DNA of 64,000 nucleotides from Paenibacillus elgii NBRC 100335 (GTDB lineage: Bacteria > Bacillota > Bacilli > Paenibacillales > NBRC-103111), in NCBI RefSeq assembly GCF_004000865.1, contig NZ_BIMB01000007.1, positions 124,001-188,000 on the forward strand, read 5' to 3'. Shown here in pieces: positions 19,178 through 27,025 of this stretch; position 1 is the first letter of the stretch, and every line of letters starts with the position of its first letter. Below the pieces are notes generated by a model. It did not search any database and had not been told where the DNA came from. It saw only the letters and a list, made by a program, of their open reading frames with translations. Position numbers and translations under genes: made by a program.

Positions 19178-19203
19178 AAAAAAAAGCACTCCGGATGGAG
19201 TGC
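19178..19203 (-). terminator. Terminator of the 19220-19435 fragment
   Basis: GCACTCC-GGAT-GGAGTGC is a perfect 7-bp hairpin followed on the minus strand by eight T. The arms match those of the terminator at 18660, so the two neighbouring secreted-protein units share terminator design. Confidence 0.85.
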
Positions 19204-19219
19204 CGTATATATTGCATTA

Positions 19220-19435
19220 TTATTCTATCCAGTCTCCCCAGTTTCCCTTCCAACTGAAAGCAAAAGATCCCTTGACACTGTATCCAGTAGTGTTTTCGAG
19301 ACGAATATTGTACTGACCACTCGGAACGTTTCTAAATGTATGAGATTTGTTATCTTGTGTTAATGTTTTTGAAACTTCGTAATTACCATAATAATCGAAT
19401 AATACTACCTTCACACTCCATTCAGATCGATCCAT
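19220..19435 (-). pseudogene. 5'-truncated small secreted beta-sheet protein
   Basis: The visible frame gives 71 aa from ATG 19435 (MDRSEWSVKVVLFDYYGNYE to WKGNWGDWIE), rich in aromatic and beta-forming residues. The same frame stays open upstream to a stop at about 19550 and reads SFDIPAADYKFCCKQYIKL, then DSKGDIEVAISGMD, clearly the same beta-domain, but it has no ATG, GTG or TTG start and no signal peptide. The protein therefore seems to have lost its 5' end, although translation from the internal ATG cannot be excluded. A strong terminator follows. Function unknown. Confidence 0.5.
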
Positions 19436-19696
19436 CCCACTGATAGCTACTTCAATATCACCTTTAGAATCTAACTTGATATATTGTTTGCAACAAAATT
19501 TATAATCTGCTGCTGGGATATCAAATGACTTTGAACCTACTCGTACTTAACTTTTTATACCATGAAAGTCCCCCGCCTTCCATCCTCCCCTCTTGTATCT
19601 CCCCTGAGAAATATGTCAATATCAAGAGTAGCCGATGACCGCGCACCCGGGACGGCTTTGCGAAATAAACTTTGACGGGAAAGGGCTGCGTCTTCT

Positions 19697-20500
19697 ATGC
19701 ATTTTCAACAACTTGCCGCGATGATTCCGGTATTCGAGACCGTCGAATCCTCTACGGCTTCCCGGCCCATTGACTGCGGCCCGGACAGCCACCGGATCAT
19801 CATTGTGCTCCGCGGACACGTTACTTTATCAGCCCAAGGCCAGGAGCCAGTCGTCGTCACGCAGGGCTTCGCCTGCCATCCGGCACACAGCCCTTTCGAC
19901 CTCCAGGTGCCAAAGACGAAGGAGGCCGAGTACGCCGTCATCACCTACCGCGTATTCCCGGAGAGCAGCGCTTGGACGCTCCATGGCCCGCTTCGTACGC
20001 ACAGCGAAGTGAAGATCAAATACATGCTGGACGAGCTCATCCGCACCGCCGAGGAGATCCGCACCGATTCCGAAGAGGAGGAAGCCGTGCAGCTGTTCCG
20101 AAAGCGTCTCATTCTGGAGCGGATTTTGTTTATATTTCTGTACGAAACGCACATGAGACAAGAGGAGCCGTCGTCCGACCTCGCTATCAAGGAATCCCTC
20201 TCCTATATCAACGAGCACTATATGCTGAAGCTCACCCTCCCGATGCTCGCCCAGCGGGCCGGAATGAGCGACGGACATTACACCGTGCTGTTCAAAAAGC
20301 ATACCGGAACGACCATGACCCACTATTTGCGCCGTCTCCGTATCCAGAAGGCACAGCAGATGTTTCTGCAAACCCGCCTGCCCGCTAAAGAAATTGCGCA
20401 GCGGGTCGGCTTCGCGGACTATTTTCATTTCAGCCGCATTTTCAAGCAGGAAGTGGGCTGTTCCCCGACGGCCTTTCAACGAAACCGGTCCGAAATCTAA
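19697..20500 (+). CDS. AraC-family regulator, Btr-like, of siderophore uptake
   Basis: 267 aa. The N-terminal half (about 1-160) is a cupin-like ligand-binding region. The C-terminal 100 residues are a standard AraC double helix-turn-helix: LTLPMLAQRAGMSDGHYTVLFKK, then LPAKEIAQRVGFADYFHFSRIFKQ. It lies just upstream of, and in the same direction as, a Fur-boxed siderophore-binding protein and two FecCD permeases. This is the arrangement of B. subtilis Btr (YbbB), which senses the iron-loaded siderophore and activates feuABC. The first half lacks an evident binding-protein domain, so it may recognise the ligand through the cupin. The ribosome site AAAGGG is somewhat distant from ATG 19697. 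AraC identity is firm; the target is inferred from position. Confidence 0.88.
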   Translation: MHFQQLAAMIPVFETVESSTASRPIDCGPDSHRIIIVLRGHVTLSAQGQEPVVVTQGFACHPAHSPFDLQVPKTKEAEYAVITYRVFPESSAWTLHGPLRTHSEVKIKYMLDELIRTAEEIRTDSEEEEAVQLFRKRLILERILFIFLYETHMRQEEPSSDLAIKESLSYINEHYMLKLTLPMLAQRAGMSDGHYTVLFKKHTGTTMTHYLRRLRIQKAQQMFLQTRLPAKEIAQRVGFADYFHFSRIFKQEVGCSPTAFQRNRSEI

Positions 20501-20508
20501 AAATATAA

Positions 20509-20534
20509 CATGTCCCATCATAAAATTGGACATG
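20509..20534 (+). promoter_or_regulatory. Inverted repeat upstream of siderophore-uptake genes
   Basis: CATGTCC (20509-20515) and GGACATG (20528-20534) are perfect 7-bp arms 12 bases apart. They lie between the AraC stop and the Fur box, so they could be the activator's binding site; weak terminator function is the alternative, but no T-run follows. Confidence 0.4.
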
Positions 20535-20566
20535 GCCTAGGAACCAAGATGCGACTACAATAATTT

Positions 20567-20585
20567 GAGAATAATTATCATTATC
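20567..20585 (+). promoter_or_regulatory. Fur box
   Basis: GAGAATAATTATCATTATC matches the 19-bp Fur consensus GATAATGATAATCATTATC at 16 positions. It lies directly before the ribosome site and start of the binding-protein gene, with TACAAT (20556-20561) just upstream as a candidate -10 element. Iron-replete Fur would block transcription here. Confidence 0.88.
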
Positions 20586-20600
20586 ATGGGGGATAGCATC

Positions 20601-21563
20601 ATGCACCTTTGGATCAACCGCACACTCCGCACCACCTTGCTGCTCGTCTTCGTCATCGCGCTTGCCGCTTGCGGCCAACCGGCTTCGAATCAAGCCCAAC
20701 CGGGCCAAGCCAGCGGACAATCCGCTACCCCAAAAGACGAGAAGATCACCGTGGAAGACGCGACCGGAACCGTTACCCTGCCGAAGAAGCCGGAACGCAT
20801 CGTGACGATGGATTTCAGCTTCACCGATATGCTGGTGACGCTTGGCGTACAGCCGGTCGGGATTGCCGACGACGGTACGCCCGAGCTGTTCATGGACTCC
20901 GTCAAAAGCCAACTGAAACCATATACCTCCGTCGGGTCCCGCTATGAGCCGAACATCGAATTGATCAGCTCGCTGAAGCCCGACCTGATTATCGTCGATA
21001 TCAACAAGCACAAAAATGCGCTGACCCAACTGAAAGCCATTGCGCCGATTCTCGTGCTGAACGATTTTCAAGCCGATTACGACCAAATGCTGAAAAACTA
21101 CATGATCGCAGCCAAAGCGGTCGGCAAAGAAGAGGAAGGCAAAAAGCGCCTGCAGGAGCATCAGACGAAAATGGAGCAGACCAAGAAGAAAATCAGCCGC
21201 GCTGCATCGACCGTACTCCCGGCTGTCGTGAATCCGAAAGGCTTCTTCGCCCACTCGGACCACTCTTACACGGGCTCCATTGTAAAAATGCTGGGCTTCA
21301 CCGACCCGGTCAAAAACGACACCGCCTATCCGCAGCTGACCTTGGAGCAGCTTGTTGAGACGAACCCGCAAGTGCTGTTCCTGATGCCTACGGATAAAGT
21401 AACGATCGTAAATCAATGGGAAAGCAACCCGTTATGGAAAAAAATCGACGCCGTTGCAGGCAACAAAGTGTTTACGGTGGAACGGCGCGACTGGTCGCTG
21501 TCCCGAGGCATGCTCGGATCGGAGAAAATCGCGGAAGATATCGTGAAGCAATTGGGAGAATAA
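20601..21563 (+). CDS. Siderophore-binding lipoprotein (FeuA/FhuD-like)
   Basis: 320 aa extracytoplasmic receptor of an iron-siderophore ABC importer. A signal peptide ends in the lipobox LAAC (ALAACGQ), so the protein is anchored by a lipidated Cys near residue 20, followed by a Gln/Ala/Ser-rich linker. The periplasmic-binding-protein class III fold shows in TVTLPKKPERIVTMDFSFTDML, DLIIVDINKHK and VLFLMPTDK. The start is ATG 20601 with GGGGGAT upstream; an in-frame TTG at 20565 would translate the Fur box and is rejected. It is followed at five bases by the first permease. Expression is expected under iron limitation. Confidence 0.92.
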   Translation: MHLWINRTLRTTLLLVFVIALAACGQPASNQAQPGQASGQSATPKDEKITVEDATGTVTLPKKPERIVTMDFSFTDMLVTLGVQPVGIADDGTPELFMDSVKSQLKPYTSVGSRYEPNIELISSLKPDLIIVDINKHKNALTQLKAIAPILVLNDFQADYDQMLKNYMIAAKAVGKEEEGKKRLQEHQTKMEQTKKKISRAASTVLPAVVNPKGFFAHSDHSYTGSIVKMLGFTDPVKNDTAYPQLTLEQLVETNPQVLFLMPTDKVTIVNQWESNPLWKKIDAVAGNKVFTVERRDWSLSRGMLGSEKIAEDIVKQLGE

Positions 21564-21568
21564 CCTGA

Positions 21569-22594
21569 ATGGATCGCACTGACCAATCGATGAAGCAGCA
21601 GAGCCGGACCCGGTTTCTGCTCTTCCTTTTTTCCATTTCGATTCTCATCTTGGCCGCGGGATTGCTGCTCAGCTTGAAATGGGGGCAGGCTCAAATCTCG
21701 TGGCGCACGCTCTATGAAGCGCTAACCTATCAAGGCCAAGACAAAAATCATCTCTATATCCAAACGCTGCGCTTGCCCCGCACGCTGACGGCTTGCATCG
21801 TAGGCATGCTGCTGGCGTTGGCCGGGCTGCTGACCCAGCTCGCCACGAAAAACCCGCTCGCGTCCCCGCATGTGTTCGGCATTAACGCCGGAGCATCCTT
21901 GGCCATCGTGTTCGGATTGCTGGCGGTCGCGGAGCTGTCGATTATTGGCTCAATGCTGTTCGCTTTTGCGGGGGCTGCGGTCGGCGCGCTGCTGGTCTGG
22001 GCATTGACCGGTAACGATCATAAGCAGTATGTCCGCTTGGCTTTGGCGGGGATTACGGTTCATTTCCTGCTCGCGTCCCTGACGGAAGGTCTGATTATCT
22101 TGAATCAGTATTCGACGGAGAGCATGATCTTCTGGCTCGTCGGGTCGCTGAATCAAGCGGGATGGCCGGAGGTGCGCATGATCCTGCCCTTCTTCCTCGG
22201 CAGTCTGCTGCTGCTTGCCGTCATGATCCCTTCCTTCCGTCTGCTGCTGATCGACGATGAAATTGCTGCCGGATTGGGTCAACGGGTCGCGGTCGTCCGA
22301 GGCATCGCCGTACTGCTCGTTCTCCTCATGGCCGGATCGGCGGTCGCGGTATGCGGACCGATCGGGTTCGTCTGCCTGATCGTCCCACACATCGCCCGCG
22401 CCTTGGCCGGCAGCCGTCTGGGCGTTCTGGTACCGCTCACCGCGCTGCTTGGCGGCTCGCTGCTCGTCTATGCCGACTTGCTCAGCCGCATGATCGCGTT
22501 TCCGTTCGAATCCCCCGTAGGCATTGTCACGGCGGTGATCGGCGGTCCGTTCTTCGTTTATTTGGCCCGGCGCAAAGGAGGGACCCACCGGTGA
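21569..22594 (+). CDS. FecCD-type siderophore permease (FeuB-like)
   Basis: 341 aa inner-membrane permease, about nine hydrophobic segments. The FecCD hallmark LRLPRTLTACIVGMLLALAG and the NPLASPHVFGINAGAS loop are present, as is the GPIGFVCLIVPHIARALAG segment that contacts the ATPase. It partners the next gene to form the heterodimeric channel for the iron chelate. The stop overlaps the GTG start of the second permease (GTGA). No ATPase gene follows, so the pair should use a shared ATPase encoded elsewhere, as FeuBC use YusV in B. subtilis. Confidence 0.93.
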   Translation: MDRTDQSMKQQSRTRFLLFLFSISILILAAGLLLSLKWGQAQISWRTLYEALTYQGQDKNHLYIQTLRLPRTLTACIVGMLLALAGLLTQLATKNPLASPHVFGINAGASLAIVFGLLAVAELSIIGSMLFAFAGAAVGALLVWALTGNDHKQYVRLALAGITVHFLLASLTEGLIILNQYSTESMIFWLVGSLNQAGWPEVRMILPFFLGSLLLLAVMIPSFRLLLIDDEIAAGLGQRVAVVRGIAVLLVLLMAGSAVAVCGPIGFVCLIVPHIARALAGSRLGVLVPLTALLGGSLLVYADLLSRMIAFPFESPVGIVTAVIGGPFFVYLARRKGGTHR

Positions 22595-23574
22595 GAAAAG
22601 GCATCGTTCTTGGCGCCGCATTTCTGATCATGATCCTGTTGGCTGTGGTATCCATTGCGGTCGGAGCCGTCTCCGTTCCCGTGCAGGATATCGGACCAAG
22701 CTTGCTGTCCGCAAACGGTCCATTTTATTTTATCGTTCATGAGGTTCGGCTGCCGCGGGTGATCGTAGGCATTTTAGCAGGGTTCGGGCTTGCGGTCAGC
22801 GGCGTCATTCTCCAAAGCTTGGTCCGCAATCCGCTCGCCAGTCCCGACGTGATCGGGATTACGAAAGGAGCCGGATTGTCGGCGGCGGCGGTCATCTTCC
22901 TGTTTCCCCAATCGCCGGGGTACGTCATTCCGGCAGCGGCTTTCGCCGGAGCGATCGGGGCCTTTGTTATCCTCATGCTGCTGAGCCGCAGATTGACGTT
23001 AAGCCCCGCATCTCTGGCTCTGGTCGGCGTAGCCGTCGGCGCCGTCTTTCAGGCCGGCATCCAGTATTTGATCGTGACCCATCCGACCAACGTCAACATG
23101 GCGCTGCTGTGGATGTCGGGCAGCCTGTGGAGCCGGAGCTGGCGGGAGGTCGTTTCCCTCCTGCCCTGGATCGCTGTGCTCCTGCCGCTTGTCTGGGGGA
23201 GCTTTGCGAAGCTGAATGTGTTTCAATTGGGGGATGAGACGAGCGCTTCCCTCGGTTTAAACGTCGTTCGTCAGCGCTTCTGGCTCTTGTTGTTAGCGGT
23301 CGCTCTCGCCGGGATTTCCGTATCGGCGGTCGGAGCCATTGGGTTCGTCGGGCTGATCGCACCGCATATGGCCCGCAGCCTCGTTGGCGGCCGGCATCAG
23401 TGGCTCATTCCTCTTGCTGCGCTCATCGGGGCCGATCTGATGCTGCTCGGCGACTGCCTCGGCCGCATCATCGTGATTCCGCGAGAAGTGCCAGTCGGCA
23501 TCATGACCGCGATCATCGGCGCGCCCTATTTCGTCTATTTGCTGCGCAAAGAACGCGTACGGAGGCTGCGATAA
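22591..23574 (+). CDS. FecCD-type siderophore permease (FeuC-like)
   Basis: 327 aa partner permease. Hallmarks are VRLPRVIVGILAGFGLAVSG, NPLASPDVIGITKGAG and GAIGFVGLIAPHMARSLVG. The start is GTG 22591, with AAAGGAGG nine bases upstream and a four-base overlap with the previous stop; the frame remains open far upstream but only as a shadow of the previous gene. Two divergent FecCD permeases without an ATPase match the FeuABC class of importers. A hairpin follows the stop. Confidence 0.93.
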   Translation: MRKGIVLGAAFLIMILLAVVSIAVGAVSVPVQDIGPSLLSANGPFYFIVHEVRLPRVIVGILAGFGLAVSGVILQSLVRNPLASPDVIGITKGAGLSAAAVIFLFPQSPGYVIPAAAFAGAIGAFVILMLLSRRLTLSPASLALVGVAVGAVFQAGIQYLIVTHPTNVNMALLWMSGSLWSRSWREVVSLLPWIAVLLPLVWGSFAKLNVFQLGDETSASLGLNVVRQRFWLLLLAVALAGISVSAVGAIGFVGLIAPHMARSLVGGRHQWLIPLAALIGADLMLLGDCLGRIIVIPREVPVGIMTAIIGAPYFVYLLRKERVRRLR

Positions 23575-23580
23575 TACTTA

Positions 23581-23632
23581 ACCCCTGCCTATCGAAGCCA
23601 TGGCATGCCATGCTTTGATGTGCAGGGGTTTT
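23581..23632 (+). terminator. Terminator of the siderophore-uptake operon
   Basis: ACCCCTGC (23581) pairs with GCAGGGGT (23622), followed by TTTT. The loop of 33 bases contains a second small palindrome, TGGCATGCCA. Confidence 0.6.
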
Positions 23633-23655
23633 CATATGGCGGGATTACTGAACTT

Positions 23656-24162
23656 TTAGGGGAACAGCAGCTTCTCGAAGCAAAGGTACGGCTCCTTGCG
23701 CATGGGAAACCGGATCGCCCCGACTTCCGTATAACCGGCACGCCGGTACATTCCGACAGCGCCCGGATTTCCGGTAAATACGTCGAGCCGGATACTCGTG
23801 CAGCCCTCGGTCCGCGCTTGCTGCTCCGCGAACAGCAGCAGTCTTTTGCCGATTCCCTGCCCCTGAGCCGCCGGATGTACCGCGAGCCGGTGAATGCACG
23901 CCGGATCACCAGTCCGGTCCATCCAAGGCAGCTCGCCGTAGTTCCCGCTCTGGCGGCGATCGACGACAACCGCTCCGATCACGCGGTCTCCTTCATGGAC
24001 GCCGTACGCCGTTCCTCGTTTCGCATCAGCCCCGATCACAAAACGGTTCGGATAGAGCCAGTCCCATTGGCGCACGCCGTTTTGGTTCAGATGCGCCGTA
24101 ACCTCTTTGTATAACGTCAGTAAGCTTTTAAGATCATCCGCGGTCAATTGGACGATATCCAT
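23656..24162 (-). CDS. GNAT-family N-acetyltransferase
   Basis: 168 aa acetyl-CoA-dependent acyltransferase. The acetyl-CoA loop is visible as VHPAAQGQGIGKRLLLFAEQQA (Q/RxxGxG/A), preceded by ACIHRLAVHP and followed by the C-terminal motif TGNPGAVGMYRRAGYTEVG. The acceptor is unknown; the family covers amines, antibiotics and protein N-termini. The start is ATG 24162 (MDIVQLTADD), with AGGGGGC upstream; the frame is open further but lacks a ribosome site. It starts ten bases after the VC0807-type membrane gene, so the two form one operon. Confidence 0.88.
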   Translation of the reverse strand: MDIVQLTADDLKSLLTLYKEVTAHLNQNGVRQWDWLYPNRFVIGADAKRGTAYGVHEGDRVIGAVVVDRRQSGNYGELPWMDRTGDPACIHRLAVHPAAQGQGIGKRLLLFAEQQARTEGCTSIRLDVFTGNPGAVGMYRRAGYTEVGAIRFPMRKEPYLCFEKLLFP

Positions 24163-24172
24163 GTTCAGCCCC

Positions 24173-24784
24173 CTACGCGACGCTTTGCTTGATTTGGGCG
24201 AGTTTTGCGGAACTATGCCGGCGGTAAGCAACCGTCCATAACACGGCGGCGCCAATGAAGCCGTAGAGTACGAAGTTCGACAACGCCAAGTATCTCTCGG
24301 TGGAAAGGTGGTAGACCATATACACCCGAATCGCGGCTTCCATCGTCAGCATGATCCCCCATACCAAGGTCATCAGCCTCGTCACGAAACGAAAGTACGA
24401 ATAGCACCAGTTTTCCGGAAACCGATGATTGGCAACGAAACGCAGCGCCAAATAATACATAAGCGGACGGTTAAAAAACAGCGAAACGAGGAAGGCCAAA
24501 CCGACGGCTGCCGTAACAAGGGATTCCCTGACGAGCAATATTTTCTCGTCGCCGCCGAGCAGGACGAGCGCGATGGTCAGCAGGAAGGTGAACAGCATGA
24601 GCGAACCGAAAGCGTCGAGCTTGCGGTGCTTCGCCAGATGGACGACGTTATCGATCAGCGGGACAAGCGTCGCGATGGAAAGCGCGGCAATGCTGCTTAC
24701 ATAATCGGACAGCCAGACGTACAGGCCCCAAGGCACCAGACCGTTGATCAACAAGGTGAACATGACATATGCGCGTTTGGACAT
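24173..24784 (-). CDS. VC0807-family membrane protein
   Basis: 203 aa with about six hydrophobic segments, starting MSKRAYVMFTLLINGLVPWG. The motif LIDNVVHLAKHRKLDAFGSLML and the NRPLMYYLALRF segment are typical of the VC0807-type family of small integral membrane proteins of unknown function. Such genes are often controlled by a TetR regulator placed next to them, and here a remnant of a TetR gene with intact operators lies directly upstream. It is co-transcribed with the GNAT gene. Family assignment is fairly firm; function is unknown. Confidence 0.8.
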   Translation of the reverse strand: MSKRAYVMFTLLINGLVPWGLYVWLSDYVSSIAALSIATLVPLIDNVVHLAKHRKLDAFGSLMLFTFLLTIALVLLGGDEKILLVRESLVTAAVGLAFLVSLFFNRPLMYYLALRFVANHRFPENWCYSYFRFVTRLMTLVWGIMLTMEAAIRVYMVYHLSTERYLALSNFVLYGFIGAAVLWTVAYRRHSSAKLAQIKQSVA

Positions 24785-24811
24785 CGAAGATGACTCCTTT
24801 ATCGGGTTAAG

Positions 24812-24898
24812 TTAGGATTGATTTTCTCTTAGCACCAGGCCGAACAGCACGTCCTTGCCCGATATGTAACGGTAGATGGGCCTTTGGACAAGCCCCAT
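24812..24898 (-). pseudogene. TetR regulator remnant, recognition-helix fragment only
   Basis: A 28-codon frame beginning ATGGGGCTT reads MGLVQRPIYRYISGKDVLFG and then LVLRENQS. The stretch (I/V)YRY(F/I)SGKDxLF is the third helix and following turn of TetR-family DNA-binding domains. Everything before and after is missing, yet two TetR-like palindromes lie immediately upstream. The likely history is an internal deletion of a tetR gene that controlled the membrane-protein operon. No ribosome site is visible, so translation is doubtful. Confidence 0.6.
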
Positions 24899-24906
24899 TG
24901 GATAAT

Positions 24907-24919
24907 ACCGACCGCCGGT
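24907..24919. promoter_or_regulatory. TetR-type operator, copy 1
   Basis: ACCGACCGCCGGT: arms ACCGAC and GCCGGT around a central C, one mismatch from a perfect inverted repeat. It is the near twin of the site 36 bases away. Confidence 0.65.
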
Positions 24920-24942
24920 TTGTTATGTCATTACTTTATCAT

Positions 24943-24955
24943 ACCGACCGTCGGT
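24943..24955. promoter_or_regulatory. TetR-type operator, copy 2
   Basis: ACCGACCGTCGGT: perfect arms ACCGAC / GTCGGT around a central C. Identical flanks (AT before, TTGT after) are shared with copy 1, so this is a true repeated operator. Confidence 0.7.
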
Positions 24956-25064
24956 TTGTAAATAGAAAACTTTGATGCAGGCAAGCTTCCTCCTTCGTTG
25001 TGTATAAAAAAATGACCGTCAACGTGACGATCATTCGGATGGTGAACATTAGGAGGAGGAAACA

Positions 25065-26243
25065 TTATTGCTTATACTCGCTTACTTTCGTGCCCGTCGA
25101 ATCGTACAGCTCCGCAGTCTCCGGCTTATCGTCGTTCCAGACCGGATCGGTCGTCCAGAGCAGGCTTTGGGAGTATTCCTTATACTCGCTTATATCTATC
25201 CCCGTCGCCTTATAGTTCCGTCCCTCCTGGCCGCTGAGCAGCATGACATAGCTATTCGGTTCGAGAACAAAGCTTTTAGTAAATGTAACTTTTTTGCCAC
25301 TGCTTGCATTGGACAGACGCCAGCCTTTAAGATCGACGGAAGCCTCTCCTCGATTTTTGATCACGACATATTCTTTCGTTTTATCTAACTTCACAATAAA
25401 AACATCGCTGCTCTGTTTCTCTGCATTCTTGTCGGCCGCGGATGCCGCTGCCGTGTCAGCTAAGGCTAGCTTAGGGTCTGCCAAGATCATATTGATCAGG
25501 CCGTTGCGGTCGGATTGAAAATTAATACGCAAGGTTTGGACCCCGGACAGAGCCAAATCCACCTGCCTTGGTTTCTCTCCTGCAGCCAGATCTTTTAATG
25601 CCAGCACTTCTTTTCCGTCTGCAATGAAGGTCATCGTACCTTTGGCCGTATTGGAAAGCTTGCTGTCGTCCGCGCCTGCAAAGCCTGACAATCTCTCGTA
25701 CTTGCCGTTCAGCTGCAATTCGACCGTTCCCCCCGTTCGGAGATGAGCCGGATAGGGGTTATCGTGAAGGTAAAGCCCTAAGCCCGTGCTGTACTCCGTC
25801 CCGCCGATAAAGAACGTTTTATGTACGGCCGTATTATGCCCGCCTTTTCCCCAGCTGTCCACATTCAGCATCGAAGCTTCGTCTTCCTTTTTAAAGGGCA
25901 GAGACGTTAAGTTCTGGGTGTTGCCTGATGATTCTTCGCTTTTCGAACCGCTCGTTTTCAATTCCGCAGGCTTTTCACCGACCCAGATCGTATTCGTCAA
26001 TTCGTCCCAGCTTACTTCCTTGCCGAGCGACTCCCCTATAAATCGGAGCGGCACATAGGTCGTTCCCTTATAAATAAAACCGGAGTCCCCGGTCGGCTTT
26101 TTCTCGCTTCCGTCAAACATATACTTCAAGCTCTTGAAATACACTTCAATTTGCGTTCCTCCTGCGGCCGCGGCTACGGAAGCCGATGTAAGCAACAGCG
26201 TCGTGACGGCTCCCAGAAGAAAACCCTTGATGCCAGGCTTCAT
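25065..26243 (-). CDS. Secreted surface protein: copper-amine-oxidase-like, NPCBM-like and lamin-tail domains
   Basis: 392 aa. The signal peptide MKPGIKGFLLGAVTTLLLTS ends near the AAAAG at residue 27. Residues about 30-95 are the copper amine oxidase N-terminal-like domain common on Paenibacillus cell-surface proteins (GFIYKGTTYVPLRFIGESLG then VSWDELTNTIWVG). After a Ser-rich linker, about 130-260 looks like an NPCBM carbohydrate-binding module (the GGTEYSTGLGLYLHDN and LSGFAGADD pattern). The C-terminus (about 285-392) resembles a lamin-tail domain (VVIKNRGEASVDLKGWRLSN). No enzyme active site is seen. It probably binds wall or exported polysaccharide. It is monocistronic. Confidence 0.82.
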   Translation of the reverse strand: MKPGIKGFLLGAVTTLLLTSASVAAAAGGTQIEVYFKSLKYMFDGSEKKPTGDSGFIYKGTTYVPLRFIGESLGKEVSWDELTNTIWVGEKPAELKTSGSKSEESSGNTQNLTSLPFKKEDEASMLNVDSWGKGGHNTAVHKTFFIGGTEYSTGLGLYLHDNPYPAHLRTGGTVELQLNGKYERLSGFAGADDSKLSNTAKGTMTFIADGKEVLALKDLAAGEKPRQVDLALSGVQTLRINFQSDRNGLINMILADPKLALADTAAASAADKNAEKQSSDVFIVKLDKTKEYVVIKNRGEASVDLKGWRLSNASSGKKVTFTKSFVLEPNSYVMLLSGQEGRNYKATGIDISEYKEYSQSLLWTTDPVWNDDKPETAELYDSTGTKVSEYKQ

Positions 26244-26364
26244 AAAATGATCCAGCTCCTAAACGATATGATGCTAGAAATAATAGCACAATTTTACTAT
26301 TCGTCCAAGAAAATTCTAGGAGCTGAGTAGGGGCATCATCCTTTATAGGAGAGTCATCCACCCT

Positions 26365-26640
26365 TCATTTTAACAATCCACGCAAGGTCATCCCGTCCTT
26401 TATGCCCTGGGTATAAACATGAGTTTCAATAACGGCTTGAAGCGAGAGCAGCGTCTCTTCATACTGCAACATGGTTTGTTGAAGATCGTTCGGCAAGTAT
26501 TTTTGTATTTGTATAAAGTGCTGGGTACATTGATTTGAAAGCGATTTGTAGGTTGTGTTCGTTGCCATGAGATATTCCGTAATTTCATCTACACGATGAC
26601 CAATGAATTGTTGAAGGGAATTTCCTATTGAATTGACCAT
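26365..26640 (-). CDS. Small DUF6809-like protein
   Basis: 91 aa, all-helical by appearance (MVNSIGNSLQQFIGHRVDEI to THVYTQGIKDGMTLRGLL). The ending, a helix closing with YxQGxKDGxxL, is like the DUF6809 group of small Firmicute proteins, often next to phage-like HTH genes; I am not certain of the family. The start is ATG 26640 with AAAGGAGG five bases upstream; an in-frame ATG at 26664 precedes the ribosome site. It diverges from an HTH regulator across a region with a 14-bp perfect palindrome, which suggests regulation by that protein. AT-rich relative to its surroundings. Confidence 0.7.
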   Translation of the reverse strand: MVNSIGNSLQQFIGHRVDEITEYLMATNTTYKSLSNQCTQHFIQIQKYLPNDLQQTMLQYEETLLSLQAVIETHVYTQGIKDGMTLRGLLK

Positions 26641-26666
26641 ATTATCCTCCTTTAAATCATGCAATT

Positions 26667-26680
26667 AACCTTATAAGGTT
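26667..26680. promoter_or_regulatory. Palindromic operator in HTH / DUF6809-like intergenic region
   Basis: AACCTTATAAGGTT is a perfect 14-bp palindrome just upstream of the minus-strand gene. The half-site AAGGTT recurs at about 26730 (ACAAGGTTAA) and AAGGTCA at 26764, so an array of half-sites spans the divergent promoter region. Confidence 0.5.
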
Positions 26681-26802
26681 ATTATATAACTCTATAGTGA
26701 TAATGTAAAGTTATTTTTTTACTCTACAAGGTTAAATAATGTTATTGTAATTGTAGATAATACAAGGTCAGAGTAATATAGTAACCATAGGGGGCAAACA
26801 AA

Positions 26803-27024
26803 ATGTTGAAATGTAACTTGAGAAAGCTCATGGCGGAACAGCGAATCGATGATATATCGGATTTAATGAGGCTATCGGGAATTAGTCGAAATTCGATCAA
26901 TAAGTTATATCGGGAAACAAATATCGAGACGACAAAGCTGGAAACGTTATTCAAGCTATGCGATACCTTCCAATGCACCTTGTCCGAATTAATTGAATAT
27001 GAACCTGACCAAAAAGAGAAGTAA
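26803..27024 (+). CDS. XRE-type helix-turn-helix regulator
   Basis: 73 aa single-domain Cro/C1-like protein: NLRKLMAEQRIDDISDLMRL, SGISRNSINKLYRE (recognition helix) and KLETLFKLCDTFQCTLSELIEYEP, the classic five-helix end of this family. It probably binds the palindrome between it and the divergent small helical gene. The ribosome site is a poor GGGGGC before ATG 26803. It might be a phage-derived or toxin-antitoxin-type regulator, but nothing proves that. Confidence 0.85.
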   Translation: MLKCNLRKLMAEQRIDDISDLMRLSGISRNSINKLYRETNIETTKLETLFKLCDTFQCTLSELIEYEPDQKEK

Positions 27025-27025
27025 A

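Noticed and set aside
22351-22590. 80-residue N-terminal extension of the second siderophore permease
   Set aside because: It overlaps the first permease; GTG 22591 has a good ribosome site and gives the normal family N-terminus.
16-23574. NRPS/PKS cluster as the source of the siderophore for the adjacent importer
   Set aside because: No catechol or hydroxamate genes, no isochorismate pathway, no Fur box at the NRPS promoter; adjacency alone is not evidence.
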